From: Bipolaris cookei
Taxonomy: Eukaryota > Ascomycota > Dothideomycetes > Pleosporales > Pleosporaceae
Assembly (NCBI GenBank): GCA_002286855.1
Contig: NRSV01000011.1
Coordinates: 496,001-560,000 of the forward strand
Length of the DNA: 64,000 nt
Direction of reading: 5' to 3'
In this document: piece by piece, positions 22,882-33,780 of the stretch
Layout of the letters: each line of letters starts with the position of its first letter
Numbering within the stretch: the stretch's first letter is position 1
Program-made: the position numbers and the translations under genes
Notes under the pieces: model-generated
The model's database searches: none
Told to the model about the DNA's origin: nothing
What the model saw: only the letters and a program-made list of their open reading frames with translations

Positions 22882-24425
22882 TCAAATGAGCTTAAAGCCA
22901 CCAGGTACATGTGCCTGGAAGACGCCTTGTGGGTCATACTTGTCTGCCACCTTGTACAGCTTCTTCAGCTCCTTCTTTCCATAGCTTCCAAGAGGATCTT
23001 GGAATGATGCAGCAAAGTTCAGGTACTTGTAGGGGTGGTAGACGCCCTCCTTCTTGGTAATATCTTCTACCAACTTCACGAGGTCAATCAGTCCCTCTTC
23101 GAAACCATCAGCCGCAGCAGCATTCTCAAAGGTGAAGATGATTTGTAGGAACACCAGGTCCTTCTCTGGGGTTTCCTCTGGCCCAAAACCAAGACTGTTT
23201 GGCGCGGTGCCGTTTCGTGGAGGAGCGGGAAGAGCTTGGAAGGTAATCTCAGCAACGGGCTTCGCGGAAGCATATTGCTCAGAAATCTCCGGGACAATCT
23301 TGCTCCACATATCGTGAATGCTGTGCATGATGGTTGGTGAAATTTTGAATGAGGTGGTTGCCCAGATAGTTCTTTGGGGGTTTGCGGAAACTTGTCGCGA
23401 GGCATTCCTCGTATGCTCACTGATGGGAGCCTCCACTCTACCATTCATGACCTGCGGCTGTACATCGGTGATCACTTTCAACGCGCCCGGCTTCTCTGTT
23501 GGCTTGGTGTGCCACATGATGCTGACTGGGTTGAAGGTACCAGCTGTGTGGTTGTATCGTACAGTAACCCAGCCAGCTGCATAGGGATCGTATTCACCAC
23601 TCTTGAAATCTGTGTACGCTGAAAGCAGAGCTGCAGTAGCATTGGGGCCGTACATAGTTCTGCCACCCCAGATTGGGCGTGCAGGATAAGTCTTAAGGTC
23701 GAAGCGAGTGACAATACCAAAGTTGTTCTGACCGCCTTTGAGAGCGGCATAGAGATCAGAGTGGGATGTGGAGTTTGCGTTGACAAGTTTGCCGCTAGCG
23801 AGTGCAACTTCGAAGTTTACCACCGCATCACATGCCCATCCGTGTTCGGGACTCAAGAACGAAATACCTCCTAAAGATCAAAGTTAACTTCTGAAACGAG
23901 GTCGCCCAAGAAAAGGCAGTTTTACTTACCACCAGTCAAAAATCCGGCTGTTCCTACAACTCCGATACGTCCACCCATAACAGTGCGGTTGCGCTTCTCA
24001 GCGGTATCATAAACGTCTTGCCACAAAGCTCCAGCACCGACTCTTACTACTTGATCACCTTTTGCAACCTCGACCTTCTTCAAGCTCTGCATATCGATCG
24101 TAACACCATCATCGATGTTGTTGGATCCCGCATTTGCATTGTGACCTCCACCCTTAATGGCAAACTTGGTGCAGTTGGTTTGCGCTAGGATCGAGACAGC
24201 CGTAGATACATCTTGCGATGTACTAGGACGGACGATACAAGAAGGATGCAAGCGAAGCTGGAGAAAAGGGTATGACTGAATTGAGGCGTTGTAAATCTGT
24301 GCGGAGGGATAAAAGGTATTGTTTGGAAGGGCAGACGATAGCTCCTCGCATGCATTACATGAATACGAATACGCAGCAGCTGTACTGGCGAGCCAGCTAA
24401 TCGAAGAGAGTGCTAAGAAACGCAT
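22882..24425 (-). CDS. Secreted FAD-linked oxidase, berberine-bridge-enzyme-like (PCMH + BBE)
   Basis: Two exons (23930-24425, 22882-23870) give 494 residues. The signal peptide is MRFLALSSISWLASTAAA. The FAD-binding PCMH domain spans roughly residues 60-235, with the flavin-linking His in KGGGHNANAG near 96. The second part continues GGISFLSPEHG, then ALKGGQNNFGIVTRFDLKT. The C-terminal BBE segment is KYLNFAASFQDPLGSYGKKE, then VFQAHVPGGFKL. The cysteine that makes a second flavin link in plant BBE is absent from VGTAGFLTGGG, so a mono-covalent (His only) enzyme is expected. Several N-x-S/T sites fit secretion. Such oxidases act on sugars, alcohols or alkaloid-like substrates and release H2O2. 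The intron (23871-23929) has GTAAGT and TAG borders. Confidence 0.92.
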
Positions 24426-26095
24426 TTTGAACCTTAGAAGGATTGAAGTGAGCGAAACTGCTTGGACACTCTTGTAATTACCAGAACATCTTTCTTCTTA
24501 AACATCTTGCACGGTCCGGGAAACAGTAGAAAAACATGTCCGAAGCAACAGAGCTTCTTGGTACCTTAGCGCATTAGTCGCCGGTTCCCGAATACGAGAC
24601 TTAATATATGGCGCTTGCATTTTCCGCCCTGTTTGGTCAGCCGCAGCTGACATGGGCCTCTATGATTGGCTGGTCTGCGCGCGGACGTCTAAATCTGGAA
24701 GTAAAAGCAGACAGTAAAGTTTACACGACATGCTTATACCGACCGTTTCGCATCGCAAACGCGGGGAGCCGGGGATGTATCAATAAAGCGATGCGGAGAT
24801 GGGCGTTGAAGGGTCCATGAAGTAGGGTATATTTAGCGAAGTCATCAGTGAATGCAGAAGAAATCGGCATTGCCGCATCAAGCCCGACATCGCGAGGCGC
24901 AAGAAGAGAGACATGTTGGTACTACGCTAATTGTCGGAGCCGATTGCCGCGGTTATCCAGAAAAAAATGTTGTGAGGGCGCTGGGGGCAGATTATAGTCA
25001 GTTTCCGATTGTTTTTTGTTCACTAGTTTGTTTTCTTTTAACCCATCAAAAAACCCCTGAATCTTTTTCATTTCAACTTCGTGAAATCCATTTCTGAAAA
25101 ATGCATCGATTCATTCTCCTGTGACGTTGTCGCTGGATTAAGCAGTTGGGTTCATCGATTACGGGCGCAACGTGCTGAAACGGCAGGTCGTTGACCACTT
25201 TCTACTAAGCCTTGTGGACGCATGATGCATTAAATGTAGTCTTCTTCCGGATTATATTGGTCTTAACAGAAGCTCATATTATAACATAGTAAGCAGGAAA
25301 TGCCGAATTTCCTTTCGACACTTTGGATGTGATTTCAACAAACACTAATGTTGAGGGACGCTCGGGGTCAACGATCGTCAGTCACAACCTTTCCCTCGCT
25401 GAATTCTCGTTTAATTTCCCCTTCATTTCCGTGATCTTGTTGATTACTTTTAGGGGTAAGCCCGATGGCAATCAATAAGCATGAGGAAATCTCGTAGCCT
25501 TTTCGGAGAATTTGCTCACTACTCTGTTGCAACAACACCATTACATTGTCACCTGGATATCCGGACAAGCACCTTTATCTGGTAAGGAATAGCATCTAGA
25601 ACCAGTGGTATAGAGTGCATATAGTGATAACGCAAGACCTGAGATCTGCAAACTCCGGCTCCTTTTTCTCGCGTGGAACGCCTGGAATCGGTAAAAGCTT
25701 GCTTTTTAACTTGGAGAATGCTTGTCCAAAAAGAAGCTTTGACTCTATAATGGCAAGACATACCGATCAAGTATCTATTGGCGCACGAAATAGTTGCACA
25801 AAAAATCGGGCTCGTTCCCAACAATAGAGCGCGTTGTTGTCGTAAGGTTAATGAAATACTTATTAAGATATCAAAGAATGACAATAGGATTTGGAAACCA
25901 AAATGTTTTGATGCATAGAGTCTTTGTGTAGAGAAAACCGGTGACTAGAATGAAATATACCTATCTAAGATGGTAAGGCAGCTCATGTACCGATAAGGCG
26001 AGCCTTCAATGATTTTCCCACAAATTTGGATATACCCATGCCGGAGACTAGAAAAATCTGTAATTCATAACGATAGCAAGCTCTCTCAAGTTTCG
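24426..26095. other. Intergenic region
   Basis: 1.7 kb between the 5' end of the secreted oxidase gene and the 3' end of the next minus-strand gene. It is A/T-rich from about 25000 on. The short frames on both strands have no domain, and no inverted repeat or transposase remnant was recognised. The left end presumably carries the oxidase promoter. Confidence 0.4.
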
Positions 26096-27080
26096 CTACG
26101 ACTCTCGACCTGGCGTGAACAGCGAAATTTGACCGATAAAGAAGAGTATGATGGAGAATATTGCGATAGAGCTGTATACGACGGCAACCTGAATGGGAGG
26201 ATCAGTGGATTTTACCATAAAAATGACCGAGCCAGCATACCTTGGTATTGTCATCCCAGACGTATGGATGATCTAAATGCGTGGTTGCGGACCACACATG
26301 CAGGAACATGCCGACAATCATGCAAAGAGTGGCAGAAGTAAGAAACATGACGGGCATCTGCCAGGTAAAGATCTGCAGATGGCTGGGTGCTCTACGACCG
26401 GTTTTCAAGGAATGCCTTCTCTCGCCGTTGGTCTTCTGAAGGATTTTGCGGATGTTGGCTAGTCCATCACGGTGCGATGAGAGACGGTGTAGTCGAACAG
26501 TTTGATCGGCAGCTGTGAGTATACTGAAAAGCGAAAGAATGATACCACAGTACCAGGACGTCCTCACTGGCCATGGTGACTGTTCACCATTTGGCAAGAT
26601 GGAAGGCCAGCTTCCTGTGGACGTGAGGACTCCGGCCAGGAGAGCCGACTGTAACATATTAGCTCGGCATTGATCTTCAAAATCCATCCATCCAGCCACA
26701 AATAAATTTCCAACCATTCGTTGCTCCCAGTTCTTCAGGCACGATGACACAGAACACGTGGCAGTGCGATAAATTTTAAGTCTCGTACTTACCACAACGC
26801 CCACAAAGTTCAGCTCGTTTAGTCTGTTATCTCTCCACTTTATGGTAAGATCATCCTTCTCATTCTCGTCTTCGGTATTCAGTAGTATCTCAATAGGATC
26901 ATACGTAGTCGAATCAGGGGCGTAGATGCCGCCACCAAGGAACCTGAGCAGCCGCAGTACCGACCATCTCCTTTTGTCGGAATCAACGTCATCTCCGATC
27001 CTTTGGTGTGAAGAACATCCAAGGAGTGGTGTCCGCGAGCCGGAAGAGCCTCTATCCTCGATATCTGCCGAATGCGGCAT
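26096..27080 (-). CDS. Four-segment membrane protein, uncharacterised
   Basis: Three exons (26793-27080, 26241-26648, 26096-26188) give 262 residues. A ~90-residue hydrophilic N-terminus includes IKWRDNRLNELNFVG. Four membrane segments follow: FVGVVSALLAGVLTSTGSW, YCGIILSLFSILTAA, QMPVMFLTSATLCMIVGMFL, and, created by the last splice, VAVVYSSIAIFSIILFFIGQ. The loop DGLANIRKILQKTNGERRHS is cytosolic and basic. No family name is recognised; the layout matches widespread uncharacterised fungal membrane proteins. The start is the first in-frame ATG (27080); the frame extends upstream only through TTG. Intron 1 (26649-26792) is 144 nt, divisible by three and free of stops, so an unspliced reading would be 309 residues with the wrong C-terminus. 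The last intron is 52 nt. Confidence 0.7.
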
Positions 27081-27681
27081 AGCTCGAGGTGATGCCTTGG
27101 CTTCGTGGTGGGGTGTTGGTGGGACTATCAATGACGACGCGTATCCTCAATATCGGACCGACAGACATGCGCATAAAAAACGAAAACAATAGGTAGGTGA
27201 AAAAACGAGTGGTAGTACTTCTGTTAAATGTATATCATGTACCAGTTTGTTACCGGTTTCTGAAGCGGGTAATAGGTCTCGTGCCCTTTACAATGACGCA
27301 GTACTTACGGTATGTAATTTTGGCCAATCAACGTGCTATCTGGGTTTGTCGACAGAATGGGCGAATCACATTGAGGCACGATTGCACATTGCTGCTGTGA
27401 CCAGATCTAAGGACGATCTGAAGTGCAGACAGGGCTGGAAGAGGAGAAAGTCGCCGCTGATTGGTGTGTAGTCGGATGTATCGCCTGTTGTGCGGCAATC
27501 GGTCCCGCACCGCACCCCCACTCCCACGCGTTGAGATGCGCCGTTTGTATGGTGCCTCGGAAAAGGGTCCACAAAAAGCAATTCCCTCTGACGTTCATAA
27601 GCAGAGACGACACACGGCCAGGTCGGACGGACTACATCCTTACAACACCTCACCTTGGATCAGTTGCTAGAACAAATCAAA
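27081..27681. other. Intergenic region, divergent promoters
   Basis: 600 nt between the starts of the divergent membrane-protein gene (minus) and glucosidase gene (plus). It must hold both promoters. The frames here overlap on both strands and lack domains. No clear activator motif could be assigned by eye. Confidence 0.4.
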
Positions 27682-29533
27682 ATGTCAGCCGTTGCACAAA
27701 AGAAGGATTTGTACGTCGGCACAGACAAGCACCGATGGTGGAAGGAGGCTGTGGTATATCAGATCTACCCTGCATCATTCCTTGACAGTAATGCCGATGG
27801 TTGGGGCGATGTACAGGGCATCACATCGAAACTAGATTATCTGAAGGATCTACGCATCGATGTGATATGGCTATCTCCAATCTACAAGAGCCCGCAGGCC
27901 GATATGGGCTACGACATTGCAGATTACGAAGACATAGACCCTAGCTACGGCACTTTGGGTGATGTTGATAATCTGATCCAGGAAACCAAGAAACGCGGTA
28001 TGAAGCTTGTCATGGATCTGGTTGTCAACCACACCTCAGAAGAGCATGCATGGTTTCTCGATTCTCGATCATCCAAGGAATCAAAGAAAAGAGACTGGTA
28101 TATCTGGAAGCCAGCAAAATATGACGCCGACGGCAACCGCCAGCCGCCAAACAACTGGGCACAGATCTTGGGAGAAGCCAACTCGGCGTGGACATGGGAT
28201 GAAAAGACACAGGAGTACTACCTTTCGCTCTTCACACCGGAGCAGCCTGACCTCAACTGGGAGAATCCTGACGTCCGTGAAGCTGTACACAACATCCTCC
28301 GCTTTTGGCTGGATCGTGGCGCCTCTGGTTTCCGCATGGATGTCATCAATCTTATTTCAAAGGTCCAAACCTTCCCTGACGCACCTATCGCAGTCAAGGA
28401 CGCAAAGTACCAACCAGGTGACAAGTACTTTGCCAACGGCCCCCGCCTACACGAATGGCTTAAGGAGCTACGCCGCGACGTCCTGTCAAAGTACGACACT
28501 CTGACCGTAGGCGAAATGCCCTTTGTCCGCGATGAGGACGAAGTCATCAAAGTTGTCGGCTCAGAAAGCGGCGAGCTAAACATGATTTTCAACTTCGACC
28601 TTGTCGACATCGACAACATCCCCGGCGACTTCAAGTATACTCTACACCCCTGGGACGCACGCGATCTCAAAAAAATCGTAACCAGACTACAGCGCCTAAT
28701 GCTCGAGCGCGACGGCTGGAACACATTGTACGTGGAAAACCACGACCAGCCCCGCAGCATAAGCAGATACACCGACGACAGCGACGAGTGGCGCTCATAC
28801 GGCGCAAAGCTCCTCTGCCTCATGCAGACAACTCTCGCCGGAACCCTCTACGTCTACCAAGGCGAGGAAATCGGCATGCGCAACATACCCAAAGAATGGG
28901 GCCCAGAAGAATACAAAGATATCGAAAGTATCAACTTCTTCAAAAAGTAAGCAACATCTCCTTCCTCTTCCATACCCAATACGTTTCTAACACAACGCCA
29001 GATACCGCGACCTCTACCCCAACAACCCCGAAAAACAAGCCCTCGCAGCAGAAATCATGCAACGCAAAGCCCGCGACAGCGCCCGCACACCCATGCAATG
29101 GACTTCCGCCCCGCAAGCAGGCTTCACAACAGCAACCCCCTGGATGCGCGTCAACACCGACTATTCCGCTATCAACGTCGCCGAGCAGCTCGCCAACCCC
29201 ACCCCAGCGCCCGGTACTTTATCTGTCCATGCGTTCTGGAAGCGCGCGCTGGGATATCGCAAGGAAAACAAGGACATTTTCGTGTATGGAGATTTCGAAA
29301 TGCTGGATATGGGGCATGAGAAAGTTGTGGCGTTTAGGCGGTGGGGGGCTGAGAAGGGGTTTGTTACCGTGTTGAATTTTAGTGGGGAAGAGGTTAAGTG
29401 GGGGGGTTTGGGGGAGATCAAGGTGAAGAAGTGGGTTGCGGGGAATTATGATGAGAGGGAGTTGGAGGGGAGGGCGAGGAGTGGGGTTGTGGAGTTGAGG
29501 GCTTGGGAGGGGTTGTTGGGGCTTTTGGAGTGA
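27682..29533 (+). CDS. Intracellular GH13 alpha-glucosidase, isomaltase/oligo-1,6-glucosidase type
   Basis: Two exons (27682-28946, 29002-29533) give 598 residues, the usual length for yeast-type maltases/isomaltases. GH13 regions are clear: YQIYPASFLDSNADGWGD, the Asp/His region DLVVNHTS, the nucleophile Asp220 in GFRMDVIN, the acid/base Glu278 in TVGEMP, and Asp355 in ENHDQPR. There is no signal peptide, so it is cytosolic and acts on imported di- and oligosaccharides. The residue after the nucleophile is Val, as in yeast isomaltases and bacterial oligo-1,6-glucosidases; alpha-1,4-specific maltases have Thr there. Preference for alpha-1,6 links is therefore expected (inference). The intron is 55 nt with a GTAAGC donor. 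No maltose permease is adjacent. Confidence 0.96.
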
Positions 29534-29681
29534 GGATTCTCTTGATATTACATATGTAACTGCCTGAGAATAATTGAAATAGGATAGTCTGATCTTGGAA
29601 GTACTTGAGAGAATCTGTCATACAGCTTCTTCTCACGACGTGCAGCCTAAACTGGCGTGGTCATCGATGCAAGAACTGCTG

Positions 29682-31429
29682 TTACTTCTTCCTTCCATCC
29701 CTCTCACTCCCCTTACCATCCTCCTTTACAGTCCCTGTGATCTTCTTCTCAAATACGCTAGGATGTACTGTCTTGCCTGTCTTATCTCGGAACCGCCAAC
29801 TAAGCCTACTCCACACCATGGAGCAATCCTGCTGCAGGATGCGGGCAATCAAACGCAAGTCATCGGCTGAAAAGGTATCATCGGGCTCGAGTTCGATCAT
29901 AACAGGACGATTCATGCTAGGCTTGGACTTGCTGGAAGTGCTGCGGTGAGAACAGGACTCGGATGGTGCTTTAGTGGAGCGAGGAGCCGATGCGGGTTTT
30001 GCTGGACTTGGGGATTGCTGGATGTCAGGGACTGGGATATCCCAGGCATTAGCACCGGCGGTTTCTTGGTTGGTAGTATCCCAGCCTGGCGGAGTGGCAG
30101 GGTCGGTTTCCTGGTTGTAACCGCCCCAGTCTGATGCAAGAGCAGCGTTGGTTTCCTGGTTGGTATCATCCCAAGGTGGTGCAGTGGTACCTGTGTCTGC
30201 CGGACCCCATAGATCGGCGGGGTCCTTGTCCTTGCTATCACCAGTCCCATCCATGCTGGTGAAGACATCTTTGGCTTTCTCAGCCTCACCCTGCTTGCTC
30301 TCACTAATCCCACTGAGAATTCCTACGAAAGGATCACCCAGAAGATTATCGGAAAATTCGGTGTCTTTCTTGTCTTTCTCCTTGTTGCTGTCCTTGGTTC
30401 CCTGGTTCTGCTTCTGTTCATCAAGCTTGGTGTTCTTCTTCTGACTCGCATTCCCTTTACCAGAGTTGTTCTTGGTAATGACAGGTTTCCAGCCCGCTGG
30501 CTTAACTATAATCCATCTCGCTTTGCACTGGCCGTCAGGTTTACCGAGCTTATCCTGAATAGTTTTCCAGGGCGCATTCTCTGTCTTCATTTGCAGTAGC
30601 TGATCGTCCTGCTCCTTAGTCCATGTATTTGTATTATCGGGCTTCTTTGCCTCGCCTTCTTCCGTAGCAGTATTGGTTGGAGCTGGCGTTTCATTTGGAT
30701 TTCCACTCTTATTTGCCTGCCCGGTCGCCTTCGTGTCATTCTTTTCATCTTTCTTCCCTTCTTTCTTTTCTTCTTCCTCAGCTTTCTTCTCGTCTTCTTT
30801 CTCGTCCTTCTTGGTATCATCACTGGGAGTATTTGCTTGGGTTACCCACATATCACCAACATCTCCAGAGCCCCAGAGATCTTGGATGCAGCTGGCTGCC
30901 TTCTGGGATCCGTTGTTAGAAACACTGGCATTGAAACCGCCATCTCCCCAGCCATCGTTCTTGTGGCTAGGTGCCTTCTTTGAAGTCGACTTTGTGAACC
31001 CACCAGTGGCCTCGATATTATCCCAGCCCTCAGTTGTCCATAGGTTCTCGGCATTAATAGTAGGCTTTTTGGAAGTAGGGTTTTTTGAATGCTCCTTTGC
31101 ACTTGAAATGTCCTTTGTTGACCGGATATTGGATGGAACTTTAGCAAGACTTGCGGCAGTCAATTGCAGCTTGCCCATCCCCGTAAGTCTACCCTTGCGT
31201 CCATCGCTTGCTGTCCATTCTACCAAACCTCCCGGGGAAGCAATCTGAATCAATTAGAATTGGTAATAGATATGATGTGTATCAGGTGAATTACCAGTTC
31301 AGTCAGCTGGCTCGGTCTTCTAGGGCGCGGTGGTGGCGGCGGTGGTTTTGGATCTTTGTAGGGTTTGTCACTGAACCCGAGAATGTAACCGAATGATACT
31401 CTTTGGGGGACGCTGGAGGAGTTGGGCAT
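29682..31429 (-). CDS. Myb/SANT-like domain protein with a Lys/Glu-rich disordered core
   Basis: Two exons (31295-31429, 29682-31244) give 565 residues. The N-terminus has a Pro run (PKPPPPPPRPRRP). The long central region is Asn/Thr/Asp/Lys-rich, with repeated WG-, W- and D-containing motifs. A Myb/SANT-like helix set is seen at NTWTKEQDDQLLQMKTEN, then LGKPDGQCKARW near residue 280. The C-terminus holds a second conserved-looking helical domain: FSADDLRLIARILQQDCSMV, then WSRLSWRFRDKTGK. A paired N-terminal and C-terminal trihelix of this type suggests a nuclear DNA- or chromatin-binding protein, but no known regulator name fits. The 50-nt intron (31245-31294) has a GTAATT donor and is well placed: it joins LTEL to IASPGG without a stop. 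It is divergent from the p24 gene. Confidence 0.75.
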
Positions 31430-32123
31430 GGTCGGTGTAGATAGAATCTCAGTGTCAAAACTCACAGATGCCACGAACACAAGTAGCGAATTGTAAGTAA
31501 GTTCAGGTGAGAGTAAAAGAACAGGGTCTTCACACACGTTCACAAACACGATCGACCGGACCGGTGAAGGTGAGGTAGGTGGCGCAAACGAAATAGAGGT
31601 GAGTCAGGAAAAGAAGAGACAACAGCCCGACGAGTAGGAATTAAGATGCTGCAGCGAAGTAGATATTACACACAAAAGAATGAAAACCCATTTCACATTT
31701 GTAAACAACATCTTCAATATACTGCTGAGATATAATATCTTCTTTTTCACAAATTTTCGATTTTGATAACATTGATAACATTGTTATTGCCGCAGATCGT
31801 CATCGTAGTCAAAGTAACTGTAGTACACATAGTAGCCATGTAGATCTGTAGTGAAAGAACATTGTTTTGGCAACTTGCAAATGCGCTCAAGAGTCATATG
31901 TTTCTCTAAGAAAAGCCTAAGAGGTTTATCTAGAAACAAACGAAATGTGGTTGGGATGAAGAAGACGTTTAAAGGGTGTAAGATCAAGACGTCGCTGACT
32001 AAGGGGGACGCTAGTGTTCTGGCCCTGGAATTGCGGGCAAGCTGGCATCTCCGTGTATGTACTTGGCGTTTCCCCAAATCTAAACCTCGAGCACGACAAA
32101 GCAACACAACGACATCCGCAAAC
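31430..32123. other. Intergenic region, divergent promoters
   Basis: About 700 nt between the Myb-like gene (minus) and the p24 gene (plus). Short repeated text occurs at 31767-31784 (TTGATAACA twice). Open frames in this interval have no start-linked domain. Both promoters must lie here. Confidence 0.4.
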
Positions 32124-32914
32124 ATGCTGTTCCCTTCATTCGCCATTCTCGCGGCGGCGAGCAGTCTACTGTCCTTTGCGACAGCGCATAACATCCAGAT
32201 GAAGGCCCATCAGCGCGAATGCTTCCACGAGCAACTGCACAAAGGCGACAAGATGACAGTCACGTTCCAAGTCGGCGACCGGGAATTTGGCGGCAGCGGG
32301 AATCTGGAAATTGATTTTTGGGTGCGTCAGGGAGACATGAGACTTTGGCGACGTCAATGGCAGTAGTAGGACTAATTCAACATGGCAGATTGAAACACCC
32401 TCTCGCAGCTATCAAGTCCACGAGCGCGGCGTAGCCAACGGTGACCATTCTTTCGATGCGATCGAGGATGGAAAGTACACGTACTGCTTCAACAATGAAC
32501 ACTGGGGCGCCAACACCAAAGAGGTCTCGTTCAATGTGCACGGCATTGTCTATGTCCCCGAGTCAGAGGCCCCGCAAGATCCTTTGGAGAAGGAGGGTAA
32601 GAACGTTTGAATTGAGGCAAGCAAGGACATATGCTAATGGTATCAGTGCGGACCATGTCGGAGCTTGTAGCGCAGGTCAAGGACGAGGAGATGTACATGA
32701 GCACTCGTGAGCGAGTACACCGAAATACTGCCGAGAGCACTAACTCGCGCGTCAAGTGGTGGAGTATCTTTCAGCTCATCGTACTGGCAGCCCAGGGATT
32801 CTTCCAGGTGTGGTGGTTGAAGCGGTTCTTTGAGGTAAGCAAGACCATGAGATGGACAACCGGCTTATTGGGTTGCCATGCTAACGTGCCTTCCAGGTCA
32901 AGCGCGTTGTATAA
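32124..32914 (+). CDS. emp24: p24-family cargo receptor, EMP24/p24-beta type
   Basis: Four exons (32124-32321, 32389-32596, 32647-32834, 32897-32914) give 203 residues. The signal peptide is MLFPSFAILAAASSLLSFAT. The GOLD domain has its two cysteines in RECFHE and YTYCFNNEHW, and a heptad stem (DEEMYMSTRERVHRNTAEST) follows. One membrane helix precedes the cytosolic tail LKRFFEVKRVV. The FF pair (COPII) and the KR(V)V end identify the p24-beta/EMP24 branch rather than Erv25 or Erp types. p24 proteins cycle between ER and Golgi and select cargo such as GPI-anchored proteins. The last coding exon is only 18 nt and encodes the VKRVV tail. All introns are GT-AG with good branch points. Confidence 0.94.
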
Positions 32915-33780
32915 GAGGTGTCTCCTTGGCAGCTTCGAAATCGTATGGGGCAGGATATATTACTTATCTCCAACTGCGTTGCCCTGCATTGTGCTTGTTT
33001 GTTTGGCGTTGGAGCGCATATTCGGGACGTCTAGCGTGGCAAAAGATGGAGTACGGTAGAGGGTGTGTAATGACTCACAGGGCAGAAGACTGGGTAAGGC
33101 TATATGTGCGCATGCATATTCGTTTCAGTTTCAATTGTTTTTGCCATGTTCCACAACGCTCTATGGGTCTGGTTGTGTCTGCCTGAAGGGCTTGGCATCT
33201 GTCTGACACGTCTCTTTGGCTGGCTGCATGAGAACAGCCTGGCATTGCTGTGTGGGCATCAAGTCGAGTGGTCAGTGGTGGAGGTGAGTATGTCGAAAGG
33301 TGATTAGAGGGTAAGTCCACGCAATTAATCGTGGCTATATCCCCATTTCCACTTCCACATGCCTGAATGGTAATATAAGCCAAGTAGTGTTACCAGTCCC
33401 GACAGTCATCGCATGTTTACTTCACTACTATTTACATGGTAGACCTCTCTCACATCTAATCCCTGCCAGTGTCATAGCAATCTGGCAACTACGACGCAGG
33501 TTCAGCGTGGCTCGTTAGCGGCCAGCGACTCCACACACAGACACACACACACACACTTCATCGACATACAGGCCAGAAGTGGGGAGCCCAGTTCTCATGG
33601 TGTTTTCGCAGGTGCCTGGTGAGGTGATTGATGAGGTGGCGCACCTTCTATCACCTTGACTGTTCGCGCCTTCCCTGTCACTTTCACTACCACTTCCACC
33701 AGAGATAAATAGCCAGCAAGCCCACGCCTCCCCAACTCCCGTTATGACATCCTCGACGCAAATTGCTGTAGGTGCATTCT
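32915..33780. other. Intergenic region with an AC microsatellite
   Basis: The 3' flank of emp24 and the promoter/leader of the next gene. A CA/AC dinucleotide run lies at 33532-33556. An ATG at 33744 precedes the chosen start of the next gene but is out of frame with it; it could act as a short upstream reading frame. No other gene is supported. Confidence 0.45.

Noticed and set aside
9109..24425. Classical secondary-metabolite cluster
   Set aside because: No PKS, NRPS, terpene synthase or DMATS, and no cluster-type Zn2Cys6 regulator, is present in the stretch.
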